Part shown: positions 27,074-34,781 of the stretch, piece by piece
Numbering within the stretch: the stretch's first letter is position 1
How the letters are laid out: each line of letters opens with the position of its first letter
Source: Companilactobacillus futsaii JCM 17355
GTDB lineage: Bacteria > Bacillota > Bacilli > Lactobacillales > Lactobacillaceae
Direction of reading: 5' to 3'
Length of the DNA stretch: 40,692 nucleotides
Assembly (NCBI RefSeq): GCF_001435505.1
Contig: NZ_AZDO01000024.1
Span: forward strand, 1 to 40,692
Notes under the pieces: model-generated
Told to the model about the DNA's origin: nothing
The model's input: only the letters and a program-made list of their open reading frames with translations
Database searches by the model: none
Made by a program: the position numbers and the translations under genes

Positions 27074-27952
27074 TTAATCAATCAACGAATTATCAAGGCC
27101 TCTAGAACACTCTGCCTGCAAAGTTACGTGAGTAATATTAAATTTTTCAAGCAATAATTTATCCACTTGATCATACAAACTATCCAATTCTTTCATATTG
27201 CAATTTTTCAAAACATTAATATGAGCATCGAGCATGATATGATTTTCATCGATCATCCAGACATGCATGTGATGAACCCTGACTATTTCTGGGACGGTCA
27301 TAATTTCTGCTTCAACTGCTGTCAAATCGATTTTGGGACTAGCCTCCATAAGGATGTTGATAGTCTCTGAAACAACTGTATAAGCTTCTTTTAAGAGCCA
27401 AATGGCAATGAGTATGGTAATGACAGGATCGACCCAATTCCAATTGAATAAAATAACAAAAACGGATGCAACGAAGACACCTACTGAAGACAATGTGTCT
27501 GTTAACATATGTAAAAAGGTCGCTTTAATATTCAGATTATGCTTTGATCCAGACATTAACATCAACATTGAAACTAAATTAGCCAATAGGCCAATGACCG
27601 ACACGATCATCATCAATTTGCCGTCAATGTGTTGGGGTTGATTCAGACGTTTAAAGGACTCAAAGACCATCATAATTGTAATAATAACTAAAATAAGTGA
27701 ATTTACAAAAGCTGCTAAAATTTCCGCTCTTTTATATCCAAAAGTCTTCTTCGCATTATTTTTTCTTTGTCCAATCACGTTGGCAACATACGAAATGACA
27801 ATAGATAAAGAGTCTTCTAAATTATGAAAGGCATCAGAAACTAAGCCTAGACTTCCTGAAACAAAGCCACCAACAAATTCAGTAATCGTAATAATGATAT
27901 TCAAGGCTGTGACATAGAAGAAACGTTTGCCAGTTATTTTTTCATGTTCCAT
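27074..27952 (-). CDS. czcD: Cation diffusion facilitator (CzcD-like)
   Basis: A 292-residue Zn2+/Co2+/Cd2+ exporter of the CDF family. Six membrane segments are visible. Metal-site motifs are SDAFHNLEDS in TM2 and LHMLTDTLSS in TM5, both HxxxD. The cytoplasmic C-terminal domain includes HHMHVWMIDENHIMLDAHI. The start at 27952 (MEHEKITG) follows AAGGAGG; the upstream ATG at 27976 overlaps nothing but lacks a ribosome binding site. No metal-sensor gene is adjacent. Confidence 0.93.
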   Translation of the reverse strand: MEHEKITGKRFFYVTALNIIITITEFVGGFVSGSLGLVSDAFHNLEDSLSIVISYVANVIGQRKNNAKKTFGYKRAEILAAFVNSLILVIITIMMVFESFKRLNQPQHIDGKLMMIVSVIGLLANLVSMLMLMSGSKHNLNIKATFLHMLTDTLSSVGVFVASVFVILFNWNWVDPVITILIAIWLLKEAYTVVSETINILMEASPKIDLTAVEAEIMTVPEIVRVHHMHVWMIDENHIMLDAHINVLKNCNMKELDSLYDQVDKLLLEKFNITHVTLQAECSRGLDNSLID

Positions 27953-27999
27953 ATTTTCTGCCTCCTTATCTATCATAGCTAATTATTATAAAAATGTAT

Positions 28000-28032
28000 A
28001 AAAAAGACGAGGTTTTTCAAAACCTCGCCTTC
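28000..28032 (-). terminator. Terminator after the 70-residue gene
   Basis: AAGGCGAGGTTTT pairs with AAAACCTCGTCTT on the minus strand, followed by T residues. Confidence 0.92.
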
Positions 28033-28049
28033 TTAATTATATTATCCTT

Positions 28050-28262
28050 CTATTTCGTTGTTAGCTTAGCAACAACTTTAATGGGATGAGCTACATCAAT
28101 AATATCAGAAAATCTATTGGTAATATATTCTCTCATACCGTCACGTGCTTCCTTCTTGGAAGTATTGTGGCAAATGCGCTTCTCAGCAATTGTTTGGCCT
28201 TCTTTGCTCAAAAAATTACAAGTAACTTCATAATCGCCATGATTACCAAAAAACAACATCAT
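28050..28262 (-). CDS. Small hypothetical protein
   Basis: A 70-residue soluble protein starting MMLFFGNHGDYEV, with a likely beta hairpin followed by a helix (KKEARDGMREYITNRF) and a final strand. The start is preceded by AGGGGGT, and the gene ends just before a strong terminator, which supports its being real. I do not recognise a family. Confidence 0.65.
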   Translation of the reverse strand: MMLFFGNHGDYEVTCNFLSKEGQTIAEKRICHNTSKKEARDGMREYITNRFSDIIDVAHPIKVVAKLTTK

Positions 28263-28458
28263 TGTGACCCCCTTCTATGCAAAATAACTATCTCATTAAC
28301 TTCGACCAGATATTTATACCACTTTTCAAATAGCACTTCAACACTCTATGTAAAAATTGTATTGTTTAAAAAAAACTAAGCATATTTTTGATAATTAATT
28401 CCTAAGAGTTAATTATGATATTATAAAGCTAACGATTTATTCACAGGGGAGTATCACT

Positions 28459-29202
28459 ATGAAAAGGGAAAACAACAATAATAGATCTCGGATGACTCGT
28501 GAAGCATTTCGACGCAGAAAACAACCATTTTATAAAAAGAAATCATTCTTGATTCCAATTATTTTAGTCTTAATTATAATAATTGGCTTATTTATCATTT
28601 GGAGAACTAACTCTTCTAATAATAGCAATCATGATAATACCGAACAGTCTACTCACAAGATTGAGAAGGTTAAACCAAAAAAAGCTACTAAAAAGAAAAA
28701 AACTACTAAAAAAGCTAATAAAGCTGAAAAAGTAACTAAAGAACAGCCTGAACAAAAAGTTCAAAAGCAAGAAGAACCTAAGCAACAGCCTGCTCAGATC
28801 AAAAATGCTGGAACCTACAATGATTTAGTTTATGACACTGATTGGTACACTTTTAAAATCTCTAACGAAGTAAAATTAATCAAAGATGCTAATGGGGATG
28901 CTGCTTTGATGGTCAAATACAATTACACTAACAAGACTAACAACAACGAGATTCCCCAAAAAGTTCAAAGCAATGCCATCATGCTCAAACAAAACGATCA
29001 ACAATTAAGTCCTACTACTGCCACCGGCGATAACGCCAATTTGATCAATTCCACTAACAACGGTCAAGTCCTGCCGGGTAAAAGTTTCGATGGCGCCCTA
29101 TTAGTGAAGGTCAACGATACTACTTCTGAGGTCACAATGTACTTCAAGAATATTCAAACTAACGCTTGGTTAGATAGCACTCAACCACTTAAATTAGACT
29201 AA
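28459..29202 (+). CDS. Membrane-anchored protein with a DUF5067-like domain
   Basis: A 247-residue extracytoplasmic protein. It has a very basic N-terminus, one TM segment at about residues 31-47 (SFLIPIILVLIIIIGLFII) and a Lys/Thr/Glu/Gln-rich linker at about 60-115. The C-terminal beta domain (YDTDWYTFKISNEVKLIKD, then ALMVKYNYTNKT and PGKSFDGALLVKVND) looks like DUF5067/DUF4352 immunoglobulin-like domains. The linker resembles wall-spanning spacers. The start follows CAGGGGAG, and TATTAT/TATAAAG promoter-like sequences lie about 40 bases upstream. The function is unknown. Confidence 0.75.
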   Translation: MKRENNNNRSRMTREAFRRRKQPFYKKKSFLIPIILVLIIIIGLFIIWRTNSSNNSNHDNTEQSTHKIEKVKPKKATKKKKTTKKANKAEKVTKEQPEQKVQKQEEPKQQPAQIKNAGTYNDLVYDTDWYTFKISNEVKLIKDANGDAALMVKYNYTNKTNNNEIPQKVQSNAIMLKQNDQQLSPTTATGDNANLINSTNNGQVLPGKSFDGALLVKVNDTTSEVTMYFKNIQTNAWLDSTQPLKLD

Positions 29203-29230
29203 AAAAGCTGACCAAAATCAGCTTTTTTTT
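29201..29230. terminator. Bidirectional terminator
   Basis: AAAAAAGCTGA pairs with TCAGCTTTTTTTT around a 6-base loop, between the convergent DUF5067-like and CPBP genes. Confidence 0.92.
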
Positions 29231-29955
29231 ATTTCAAAATTTTGTAATTGAATATACGAGATAAACAGGGCTATGCCTAAGAAAACGACCATGACATACA
29301 AACTAGCCATATTAAAACTAGTCTGAGAAGCCTGTTTCATCAATTTATCGGAGAACATTGGGAACATGTCTCGAAATGCATGCAAAGCGATGACAATCGA
29401 TAAATTACGGGTTTTGACGTAAATCGTTCCAAACAAAATTCCAATCGCTGCCGCAAAAATCATTTGAGCGGAAACATAGCCAAGTGGCAAAGCCTTTAAA
29501 TTTGTAATATGAATCAAACCAAATAAAATACTCGAACCGATTACGGCGCCAAATGCATTATTGTGATTAGCTTTTAAAAATAGACTGATCAATAAGCCTC
29601 TGAAAATATACTCTTCAGCTAAACCAACTAATAAACAAATCAAAATCACTTGAAACTTAACTCGAAAGTCATTTACTAATAAAACTGGTGAATTCAAAAA
29701 GGCCACGATAATCAACGCCGGAAATGCAGTCGATAACTGTGCTAGTCCATTTTTTCGATTGAACCAAAAGACTTTCTCTTGGAAATATTGTCGATTTAAT
29801 AAATAAGCGACCAAGAAAACTACCAAGTCTGCTAATGCTTGAGCAAAACTGTTAACTGACTGTTTACTCAAAATTAAACCAATAATCGTCAAAGTAATAG
29901 GAAAAATCAAACTGGCAATGATTATCTTTGTAATATTATTTTTGAATAATTTCAT
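29218..29955 (-). CDS. CPBP-family intramembrane metalloprotease homologue
   Basis: A 245-residue, multi-spanning membrane protein of the CAAX protease and bacteriocin-processing (CPBP/Abi) family. The motifs are LAEEYIFRGLLISLF (EExxxR), FGLIHITN and a later His in IALHAFRDMFP. In lactobacilli such proteins are often linked to bacteriocin immunity, but no bacteriocin gene is adjacent. The start follows AAGGGAG. Confidence 0.9.
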   Translation of the reverse strand: MKLFKNNITKIIIASLIFPITLTIIGLILSKQSVNSFAQALADLVVFLVAYLLNRQYFQEKVFWFNRKNGLAQLSTAFPALIIVAFLNSPVLLVNDFRVKFQVILICLLVGLAEEYIFRGLLISLFLKANHNNAFGAVIGSSILFGLIHITNLKALPLGYVSAQMIFAAAIGILFGTIYVKTRNLSIVIALHAFRDMFPMFSDKLMKQASQTSFNMASLYVMVVFLGIALFISYIQLQNFEIKKS

Positions 29956-29984
29956 ATAAACTCCCTTAAATTTCTTTTGAATAA

Positions 29985-30013
29985 ATTATATAGAAAAACA
30001 GCTTGACATGAAA
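29985..30013 (-). promoter_or_regulatory. Promoter of the CPBP gene
   Basis: TTTCAT (30008-30013), a 17-bp spacer and TATAAT (29985-29990) on the minus strand, 30 bases from the start codon. The same hexamer pair is seen before kup. Confidence 0.75.
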
Positions 30014-30040
30014 CGCGTTCTATAAAGTATTCTTTGATTG

Positions 30041-30112
30041 TTGAAATACTTGTTCTGCATGAAAACACTGTTATCTTCCTTGTAGAGCTTACCCTTCAAA
30101 GCCGTATTTCAA
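30041..30112. repeat. 72-base element bounded by a 9-bp inverted repeat
   Basis: TTGAAATAC and GTATTTCAA form perfect 9-bp arms around a 54-base interior. On the minus strand the interior has GCTT/AAGC around the loop TGAAGGGT. It lies between a terminator and the CPBP promoter, so it is not obviously part of either transcript. It may be a small RNA, a regulatory element or a tiny mobile repeat. Confidence 0.55.
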
Positions 30113-30126
30113 AAATTTGTTTGTTT

Positions 30127-30165
30127 AAAAAAGACGAGCATCCCGAATGGATCACTCGCCTTTTT
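30127..30165 (-). terminator. Terminator after paralogue 2
   Basis: On the minus strand AAAGGCGAGTGATCC pairs imperfectly with GGGATGCTCGTCTTT, then T residues. It begins at the stop codon of the gene it serves. Confidence 0.88.
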
Positions 30166-30697
30166 ACATTTTTGAATTCAAAAAACTAATTAATCTTTTT
30201 AATTCATCCGCAGAAACGGGAAGATTATCACTAGTCCACGCACAATGTAAACAAACTTTTTTGTTAACGGTACTAATAATCAAGTAATGCGTTTTCCGAG
30301 CTAGTGGATTATTTAATTTACCACCATCGGGAACTTGTGTATTCATAATATTTTCCCCATCAACAATCGCGAAACTTTTAATTTGCTCAAAAGGAATTCT
30401 CTTTAATTGTCTACTCATTGGTAAAAAAATCGCCAGTAGCTGCTTTGACCAAGTGTCATAATCGGAATAATAAATCCCTGTTTTATCGATACTCCAATAA
30501 TCATAAAACTTCTCTAGTGACCTAGGAAAAATCACTAAATTATCTATCCCAAAGACTAAAATCCCAATTATTAAAGCAAAAATCGGTACCATCGGGAAAA
30601 TAGTGTAGACAATAATTGCTACGACGCTACCAAAAAAAATACTGATCAACAATGGTTCAAAACTGATTTTTCTTTCAAAACTCAATTCTCTATCCAT
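30164..30697 (-). CDS. Two-TM membrane protein with a PH-like domain, unknown function (paralogue 2)
   Basis: A 177-residue protein (MDRELSFERKISFEP start) with two membrane segments at about 18-35 and 42-58 and a soluble beta-rich domain. It shares FPR, YSDYDTWSK, AIFLP and an I-x-F-x2-I-x-S motif with the protein at 23558-24076. I chose the internal ATG at 30697 because it aligns with the start of paralogue 1; the weak GGGTGAT lies upstream. The longer frame from 30760 would include promoter-like sequence. Function is not known. Confidence 0.8.
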   Translation of the reverse strand: MDRELSFERKISFEPLLISIFFGSVVAIIVYTIFPMVPIFALIIGILVFGIDNLVIFPRSLEKFYDYWSIDKTGIYYSDYDTWSKQLLAIFLPMSRQLKRIPFEQIKSFAIVDGENIMNTQVPDGGKLNNPLARKTHYLIISTVNKKVCLHCAWTSDNLPVSADELKRLISFLNSKM

Positions 30698-30801
30698 TTT
30701 AATCACCCAGATTGTCTTTTTACTATCTATAAAGTAAGACAACCTAATCATTTTTTCCAAAAATAAGTTTCAATTTGTTAAAAAATATACTTTTTGGCAC
30801 T

Positions 30802-30848
30802 AAAAAAGAACACTATAAGAATCCAATACCGAAATTCTCAAAGTGATC
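30802..30848 (-). terminator. Terminator after manO
   Basis: On the minus strand an interrupted stem (GA-x-CACT...AGAAT with ATTCT...AGTG-x-TC) is followed by six T residues. Confidence 0.8.
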
Positions 30849-30858
30849 TTCTCTAGTT

Positions 30859-31251
30859 TTATTTCTTTTTATTTTTTTTCTTCTTATTAGGATTGGGCTT
30901 GAAAGCTCGCGCCACAACTTGGAAGAAACTCAACGAACGTACAATACGGTCCGGTTCGATGTAGACCCTAATTGCACGCAAAACTTTTTTCGGATCACGT
31001 GAAGAAAATGAGAAAGTTCCATTCTTCTTAGTTTGAAGTGCAAAACGTGGTATCCATTTGCCACCAAACATAATTGAAGCGATAACTAGATCCACTTCAC
31101 TCCAAGGAATTTGAATGTAATTATTAACGTCACGGTCATCATAAAATTCAAATCCTTTGTCCCCAATCATGATTTTGCCATAATCGGTCATTCCCAAATG
31201 CGAGGTAGCTTTTTCAACTAGATCTGCTTTCGTATTGATTGATTCAACCAT
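30859..31251 (-). CDS. manO: DUF956 family protein ManO
   Basis: A 130-residue protein conserved next to mannose-class PTS operons and proposed as a regulator. The body has IPWSEVDLVIASIMFGGKWIPRFALQTK and FSSRDPKKVLRAIRVYI. The C-terminus is a poly-Lys tail (NPNKKKKNKKK). It lies downstream of manZ but behind a terminator and its own consensus promoter, so it can be made independently of the transporter. The start follows AAAGGAG. Confidence 0.9.
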   Translation of the reverse strand: MVESINTKADLVEKATSHLGMTDYGKIMIGDKGFEFYDDRDVNNYIQIPWSEVDLVIASIMFGGKWIPRFALQTKKNGTFSFSSRDPKKVLRAIRVYIEPDRIVRSLSFFQVVARAFKPNPNKKKKNKKK

Positions 31252-31283
31252 CTAAAATCTACTCCTTTAACTTCCTGAATCGT

Positions 31284-31312
31284 ATTATACGTCTGAACTT
31301 ATTTATTATCAA
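31284..31312 (-). promoter_or_regulatory. Promoter of manO
   Basis: TTGATA (31307-31312), a 17-bp spacer and TATAAT (31284-31289) on the minus strand. The -35 overlaps the T run of the manZ terminator. Confidence 0.85.
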
Positions 31313-31343
31313 AAAAGGGGCTGAACTCCAAAGAGTTCACCCC
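31311..31343 (-). terminator. Terminator after manZ
   Basis: GGGGTGAACTC pairs with GAGTTCAGCCCC around a 4-base loop, followed by six T residues on the minus strand. Confidence 0.93.
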
Positions 31344-31363
31344 AAAATGAAAGTTTCGAATTA

Positions 31364-32275
31364 TTACATAATGTGAAGTACGTGTAGGACAACACCGACA
31401 ACGAACAAGCCAAGAATAATAACGATTGGTGAAACTTTCTTCTTTAGTAACCACATACAGAATAATGTTAGAAGCAAAGCAGCTAAACCAGGGATCAATT
31501 GATCCAAGTTATCTTGCAATGTTGTTACTTTAGTTGATGTCAATGAAAGACCAGCTTTTTGTTGAATCAAAGCTTCCTTGATTCCTTGAGCACCTGAAGG
31601 TAGATGTGCCCAGTCAATGTATGCACCTTTATCTAGTTTTACATTTGAAACTGTTGGTGTGAACTTAACAGTAACCCAACGGTTGATCAATGAACCTAGA
31701 ATAAACATACCTAGAATTGAAGCACCCTTTGTGATGTCTTGTAGAACACCACCAGAAACGTCTTCTGTAATCTTTGAACCGGCTTTGTAACCTAGTTCTT
31801 GTGTATACCACATGAAAGCCATACGAATAGCATTCCATGCAACGAAGTAAATGATTGGTCCAAGAATATTACCAGTCATAGCAAGTGAAGCAGCTAAGGC
31901 ACCAATAATTGGCTTAACAGTAAACCAGAACACAGGATCACCGATACCAGCTAGAGGACCCATCATACCAACTTTAACACCTTGAATAGTAACGTCATCG
32001 ATTGGAGCACCATTAGCACGTTCTTCTTCCAAAGCCATAGTAACACCTAAAATAGGTGAAGCTAAGTATGGGTGTGTGTTAAAGAATTCCATGTGACGTT
32101 TCAAAGCAGAAGCACGGTCTTCTTTTGTCTTATATAATTTCTTTAGTACTGGGATTAATGAGTAAGCCCAGCCACCATTTTGCATACGTTCATAGTTCCA
32201 TGAACCTTGAAGGAATGTTGAACGCCACCAAACAGCGATTCTATCTCTTTTTGATACTTTAACTTGATCTGCCAT
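31364..32275 (-). CDS. manZ: Mannose-class PTS EIID subunit
   Basis: EIID subunit of the mannose/glucose phosphotransferase permease, 303 residues. The N-terminus FLQGSWNYERMQNGGWAYSLIPVLKKLY, EFFNTHPYLASPILGVTMALEE and VGMMGPLAGIGDPVFWFTVKPI are diagnostic. C-terminal membrane segments end in HVLHIM. It is translated after manY with a good ribosome binding site and is the last gene before a terminator. Confidence 0.97.
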   Translation of the reverse strand: MADQVKVSKRDRIAVWWRSTFLQGSWNYERMQNGGWAYSLIPVLKKLYKTKEDRASALKRHMEFFNTHPYLASPILGVTMALEEERANGAPIDDVTIQGVKVGMMGPLAGIGDPVFWFTVKPIIGALAASLAMTGNILGPIIYFVAWNAIRMAFMWYTQELGYKAGSKITEDVSGGVLQDITKGASILGMFILGSLINRWVTVKFTPTVSNVKLDKGAYIDWAHLPSGAQGIKEALIQQKAGLSLTSTKVTTLQDNLDQLIPGLAALLLTLFCMWLLKKKVSPIVIILGLFVVGVVLHVLHIM

Positions 32276-32294
32276 TTTTATGAGTTCCTCCCTC

Positions 32295-33116
32295 TTAGTA
32301 GTTATCTATGATGTCGCCGACTGGATCACCTGTATTGGAGTTTCCTCCACCACCATTTGATGAACCGCCATTACCACCTGATTTAGATAATTTCAAGTAG
32401 ATGAGCGCCATAGAAATACCGATAGCACCAAGACCGATAAGTGTTAATTCTGTAACTGTAGCAAGTACGAAACCAATAGCAAAGAATGGCCATACTTCAC
32501 GACTAGCCATCATATTGATAACCATAGCGTAACCAACAGCAACAACCATACCACCACCGATTGACAAACCATCTGTCAACCATGTAGGCATAGCATCTAG
32601 CAATGCTTTCACAGGACCAGCACCAATAGCAAGAATCAATGCAGCAGGGATAGCGATACGTAGACCTTGCATACAGATAGAAACATATTGCCAGAAATCA
32701 ATTTTTCTAAAACTACCTTCTTCGGCAGCTTTATCCATGATGTGAACAATACCAGTTGCAAGAGTACGAACAAGGATTGTTAGTAGTAAACCAGCAACAG
32801 CCAAAGGAACAGCGATAGCAATAGCTGAACCAACACCAGCTTGACCTTTACCACCAAGAACTAAAATAATAGCTGAAGCAACGGCTGCCAAAGCAGCATC
32901 AGGTGCTACGGCAGCACCGATATTAGCCCAACCTAAGGCGATCATTTGTAGTGAACCACCAAGGATAAGGCAAGGTAACAAGTTACCTGTAACTAAGCCG
33001 ATTAAAGTACATGCGATAACTGGTTGGTGAAAATGGAATTCATCCAAAATACCTTCCATACCAGCTAGGAATGATACTAAAACGACAAGAATAATCTGAA
33101 TAGCATTTAATTGCAT
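32295..33116 (-). CDS. manY: Mannose-class PTS EIIC subunit
   Basis: Membrane channel subunit of the mannose PTS, 273 residues, almost wholly hydrophobic. Family features are the N-terminal IQIILVVLVSFLAGMEGILDEFHFHQPV and LGGSLQMIALGWANIGAAVAPDAALA. The C-terminus is a Gly/Ser/Asn-rich tail, ending DPVGDIIDNY. In this class EIIC and EIID form the sugar path, and such complexes serve as receptors for class II bacteriocins and some phages. Confidence 0.97.
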   Translation of the reverse strand: MQLNAIQIILVVLVSFLAGMEGILDEFHFHQPVIACTLIGLVTGNLLPCLILGGSLQMIALGWANIGAAVAPDAALAAVASAIILVLGGKGQAGVGSAIAIAVPLAVAGLLLTILVRTLATGIVHIMDKAAEEGSFRKIDFWQYVSICMQGLRIAIPAALILAIGAGPVKALLDAMPTWLTDGLSIGGGMVVAVGYAMVINMMASREVWPFFAIGFVLATVTELTLIGLGAIGISMALIYLKLSKSGGNGGSSNGGGGNSNTGDPVGDIIDNY

Positions 33117-33156
33117 GATTATTAATCCTCCGTTTTATTTCTTAAATATAAATTAA

Positions 33157-34125
33157 TTAATTTTTGTTCAACTCATCTTGAGCTTTCTTCAAGATATTAT
33201 CGAGGTTATCGCCAGAGTCTGTAGGAACTTTACGAACATCAAATTTGATGCCTTCTTTTTCCATAGCCTTGAATGTATCGATATCATCTTGACCGAAAGC
33301 CAAAACTTTATTAGGTTGAACTTTACCAACTGAGTGCGCCATTGAACCGACGTTAACTGTTTCCAATGGAACTCCTCCGTCAATAGCTCTCTTAACATCT
33401 TGTGGTGTTTCGAAAAGCAATAGTGCACGTTCGCCACCAAAGTGTTTATCATCTTTGGCAATCTTGATCATTTGATCAATTGGAATAACGTGTGCGTGAA
33501 TACCAACTGGGGCAGCTTGCATAATCAATTGTTTACGCAAATCATCCTTAGCAACATTATCTGAAACGACAATGATACGTGTTGGTGCAACTGACTTAGA
33601 CCATGCAGTAGCAACTTGACCATGCAATAGACGTGAGTCGATACGTGCCAAAACATACTTCATCTTACCAGGTTTACCACCTGAGACAGCTTGTTGTTTT
33701 GGAGCAGCCTTAGCTTCTTTAGGTTGTAGAGATTCCGGACGAACCTTAACACCTTCCTTGGCTGTTTCAATGATGTGTGCAGCAATTTCATGTGCAGAAT
33801 TCATTGACATACGTGAAGCATAAGCTTCAATCAACATAGGTAAGTTTAGACCAGCAACGATAGCCCACTTATCCTTATGTGCTTCGAACAAACCATTTAC
33901 TTGGTTAAAAGGTGTTCCTCCCCAAAGATCAACTAAGAACAAAACTTGTTCTTGATCTTCAAGAGCCGAAACAGCTTTTTCCAATTTTGCTTTAAGGTCA
34001 TCAGGCCCCATGCTTGGTTGCAATGTAACGGATTGAACATCTTTTTGTTCACCGAAAATCATTGAACCAGACATCTTGATACCGTCGGCAAAGTCACCAT
34101 GGCTTGCAATAACAATTCCAACCAT
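33157..34125 (-). CDS. manX: Mannose-class PTS EIIAB subunit
   Basis: Cytoplasmic fused EIIA-EIIB, 322 residues. The EIIA part (about 1-140) has the phosphorylatable His in GIVIASHGDFADGIK. A flexible Pro/Ala/Lys-rich linker follows at about 138-155. The EIIB part begins MKYVLARIDSRLLHGQVATAW, with the His that passes phosphate to the sugar. It is the first gene of manX-manY-manZ. A cre-like site lies 28 bases upstream, and a long leader separates it from the next gene. Confidence 0.97.
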   Translation of the reverse strand: MVGIVIASHGDFADGIKMSGSMIFGEQKDVQSVTLQPSMGPDDLKAKLEKAVSALEDQEQVLFLVDLWGGTPFNQVNGLFEAHKDKWAIVAGLNLPMLIEAYASRMSMNSAHEIAAHIIETAKEGVKVRPESLQPKEAKAAPKQQAVSGGKPGKMKYVLARIDSRLLHGQVATAWSKSVAPTRIIVVSDNVAKDDLRKQLIMQAAPVGIHAHVIPIDQMIKIAKDDKHFGGERALLLFETPQDVKRAIDGGVPLETVNVGSMAHSVGKVQPNKVLAFGQDDIDTFKAMEKEGIKFDVRKVPTDSGDNLDNILKKAQDELNKN

Positions 34126-34152
34126 GTTTAATCCTCCTTTATTTTTATGTCA

Positions 34153-34166
34153 TTAAAGCGCTTACT
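34153..34166 (-). promoter_or_regulatory. cre-like site before manX
   Basis: The minus strand AGTAAGCGCTTTAA matches 12 of 14 positions of the CcpA consensus TGWAARCGYTWNCW. It lies between the leader and the manX ribosome binding site, where bound CcpA could act as a roadblock. Confidence 0.6.
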
Positions 34167-34491
34167 TTAACCACCTAGTGATAGCCGAAGTGACAAAAAA
34201 ATAGAATAATTTCTAAATAAACCGCTTTAATAGAGCTCACCCTTCATGTGAACCCTTACATAATATCATTTTTTCAGAAAAAAAACAGCCTTTTTAACAA
34301 AAATAAGCAAATAAAAACAAATTTAAACTTTTCTTATAAAATTAACAATATAGTTTTTAGCTTTTTGGTCCTTAATTTAAAGCTATTAAATCAAGTTATT
34401 TGAAAAATAGGTATTAAATGGTCAAAACCAATTCAAATTTCTGAGGAATATTTTTAGAAGATCTGTACTGTTTGAAAATCTTTCCATCTTT

Positions 34492-34543
34492 TCAGCATTT
34501 TCATGATTTTATGGGTCTATACCCTTTTATATCAGCATTTTCA
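34492..34543. repeat. Direct repeats TCAGCATTTTCA, 40 bp apart
   Basis: Two exact 12-bp copies at 34492-34503 and 34532-34543 lie four helical turns apart. Between them is GGGTctatACCC. The spacing suggests a paired operator, perhaps for the man operon. Confidence 0.45.
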
Positions 34544-34684
34544 AGTTGGTTTATAAAGTGTATTTTTTTCGATTCAAGATTCTTCACATGTTTTTTATAC
34601 GTAACATGATGTAGACTATACCTTTTATTTTTTAGTAAATACATTTCTCCATTTTTTGTGAACGATATTTCGTTATTTTTCCTA

Positions 34685-34744
34685 AATAAAAAAGAACCCC
34701 ATTATATGCAGTATGGATAACTACAATTCCAATAAGGTTCTTTT
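34685..34744 (-). terminator. Terminator after the DUF4867 gene
   Basis: A 14-bp stem (AAAAGAACCTTATT with AATGGGGTTCTTTT, including two G-T pairs) with a long loop, then T-rich sequence on the minus strand. Confidence 0.8.
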
Positions 34745-34781
34745 GTGTTTTTTGAATAATTAAGCTAAATCTTAGAAATAA

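Larger units (their letters stand above)
34126..34781. other. Long intergenic region upstream of manX
   Basis: About 650 very AT-rich bases without a gene. Contents in plus-strand order: a cre-like site; an inverted repeat ATTAAAGCG/CGCTTTAAT (34152-34160 and 34223-34231); a small hairpin with the GAAGGGTGAGCTCTA motif (minus, about 34230-34255); direct repeats of TCAGCATTTTCA at 34492-34503 and 34532-34543 flanking a GGGT/ACCC palindrome; and the DUF4867 terminator. No sigma-54 promoter is visible. Confidence 0.6.

Noticed and set aside
34492-34543. Start of a CRISPR-like repeat array
   Set aside because: Only two 12-bp copies, no third unit and no cas genes.
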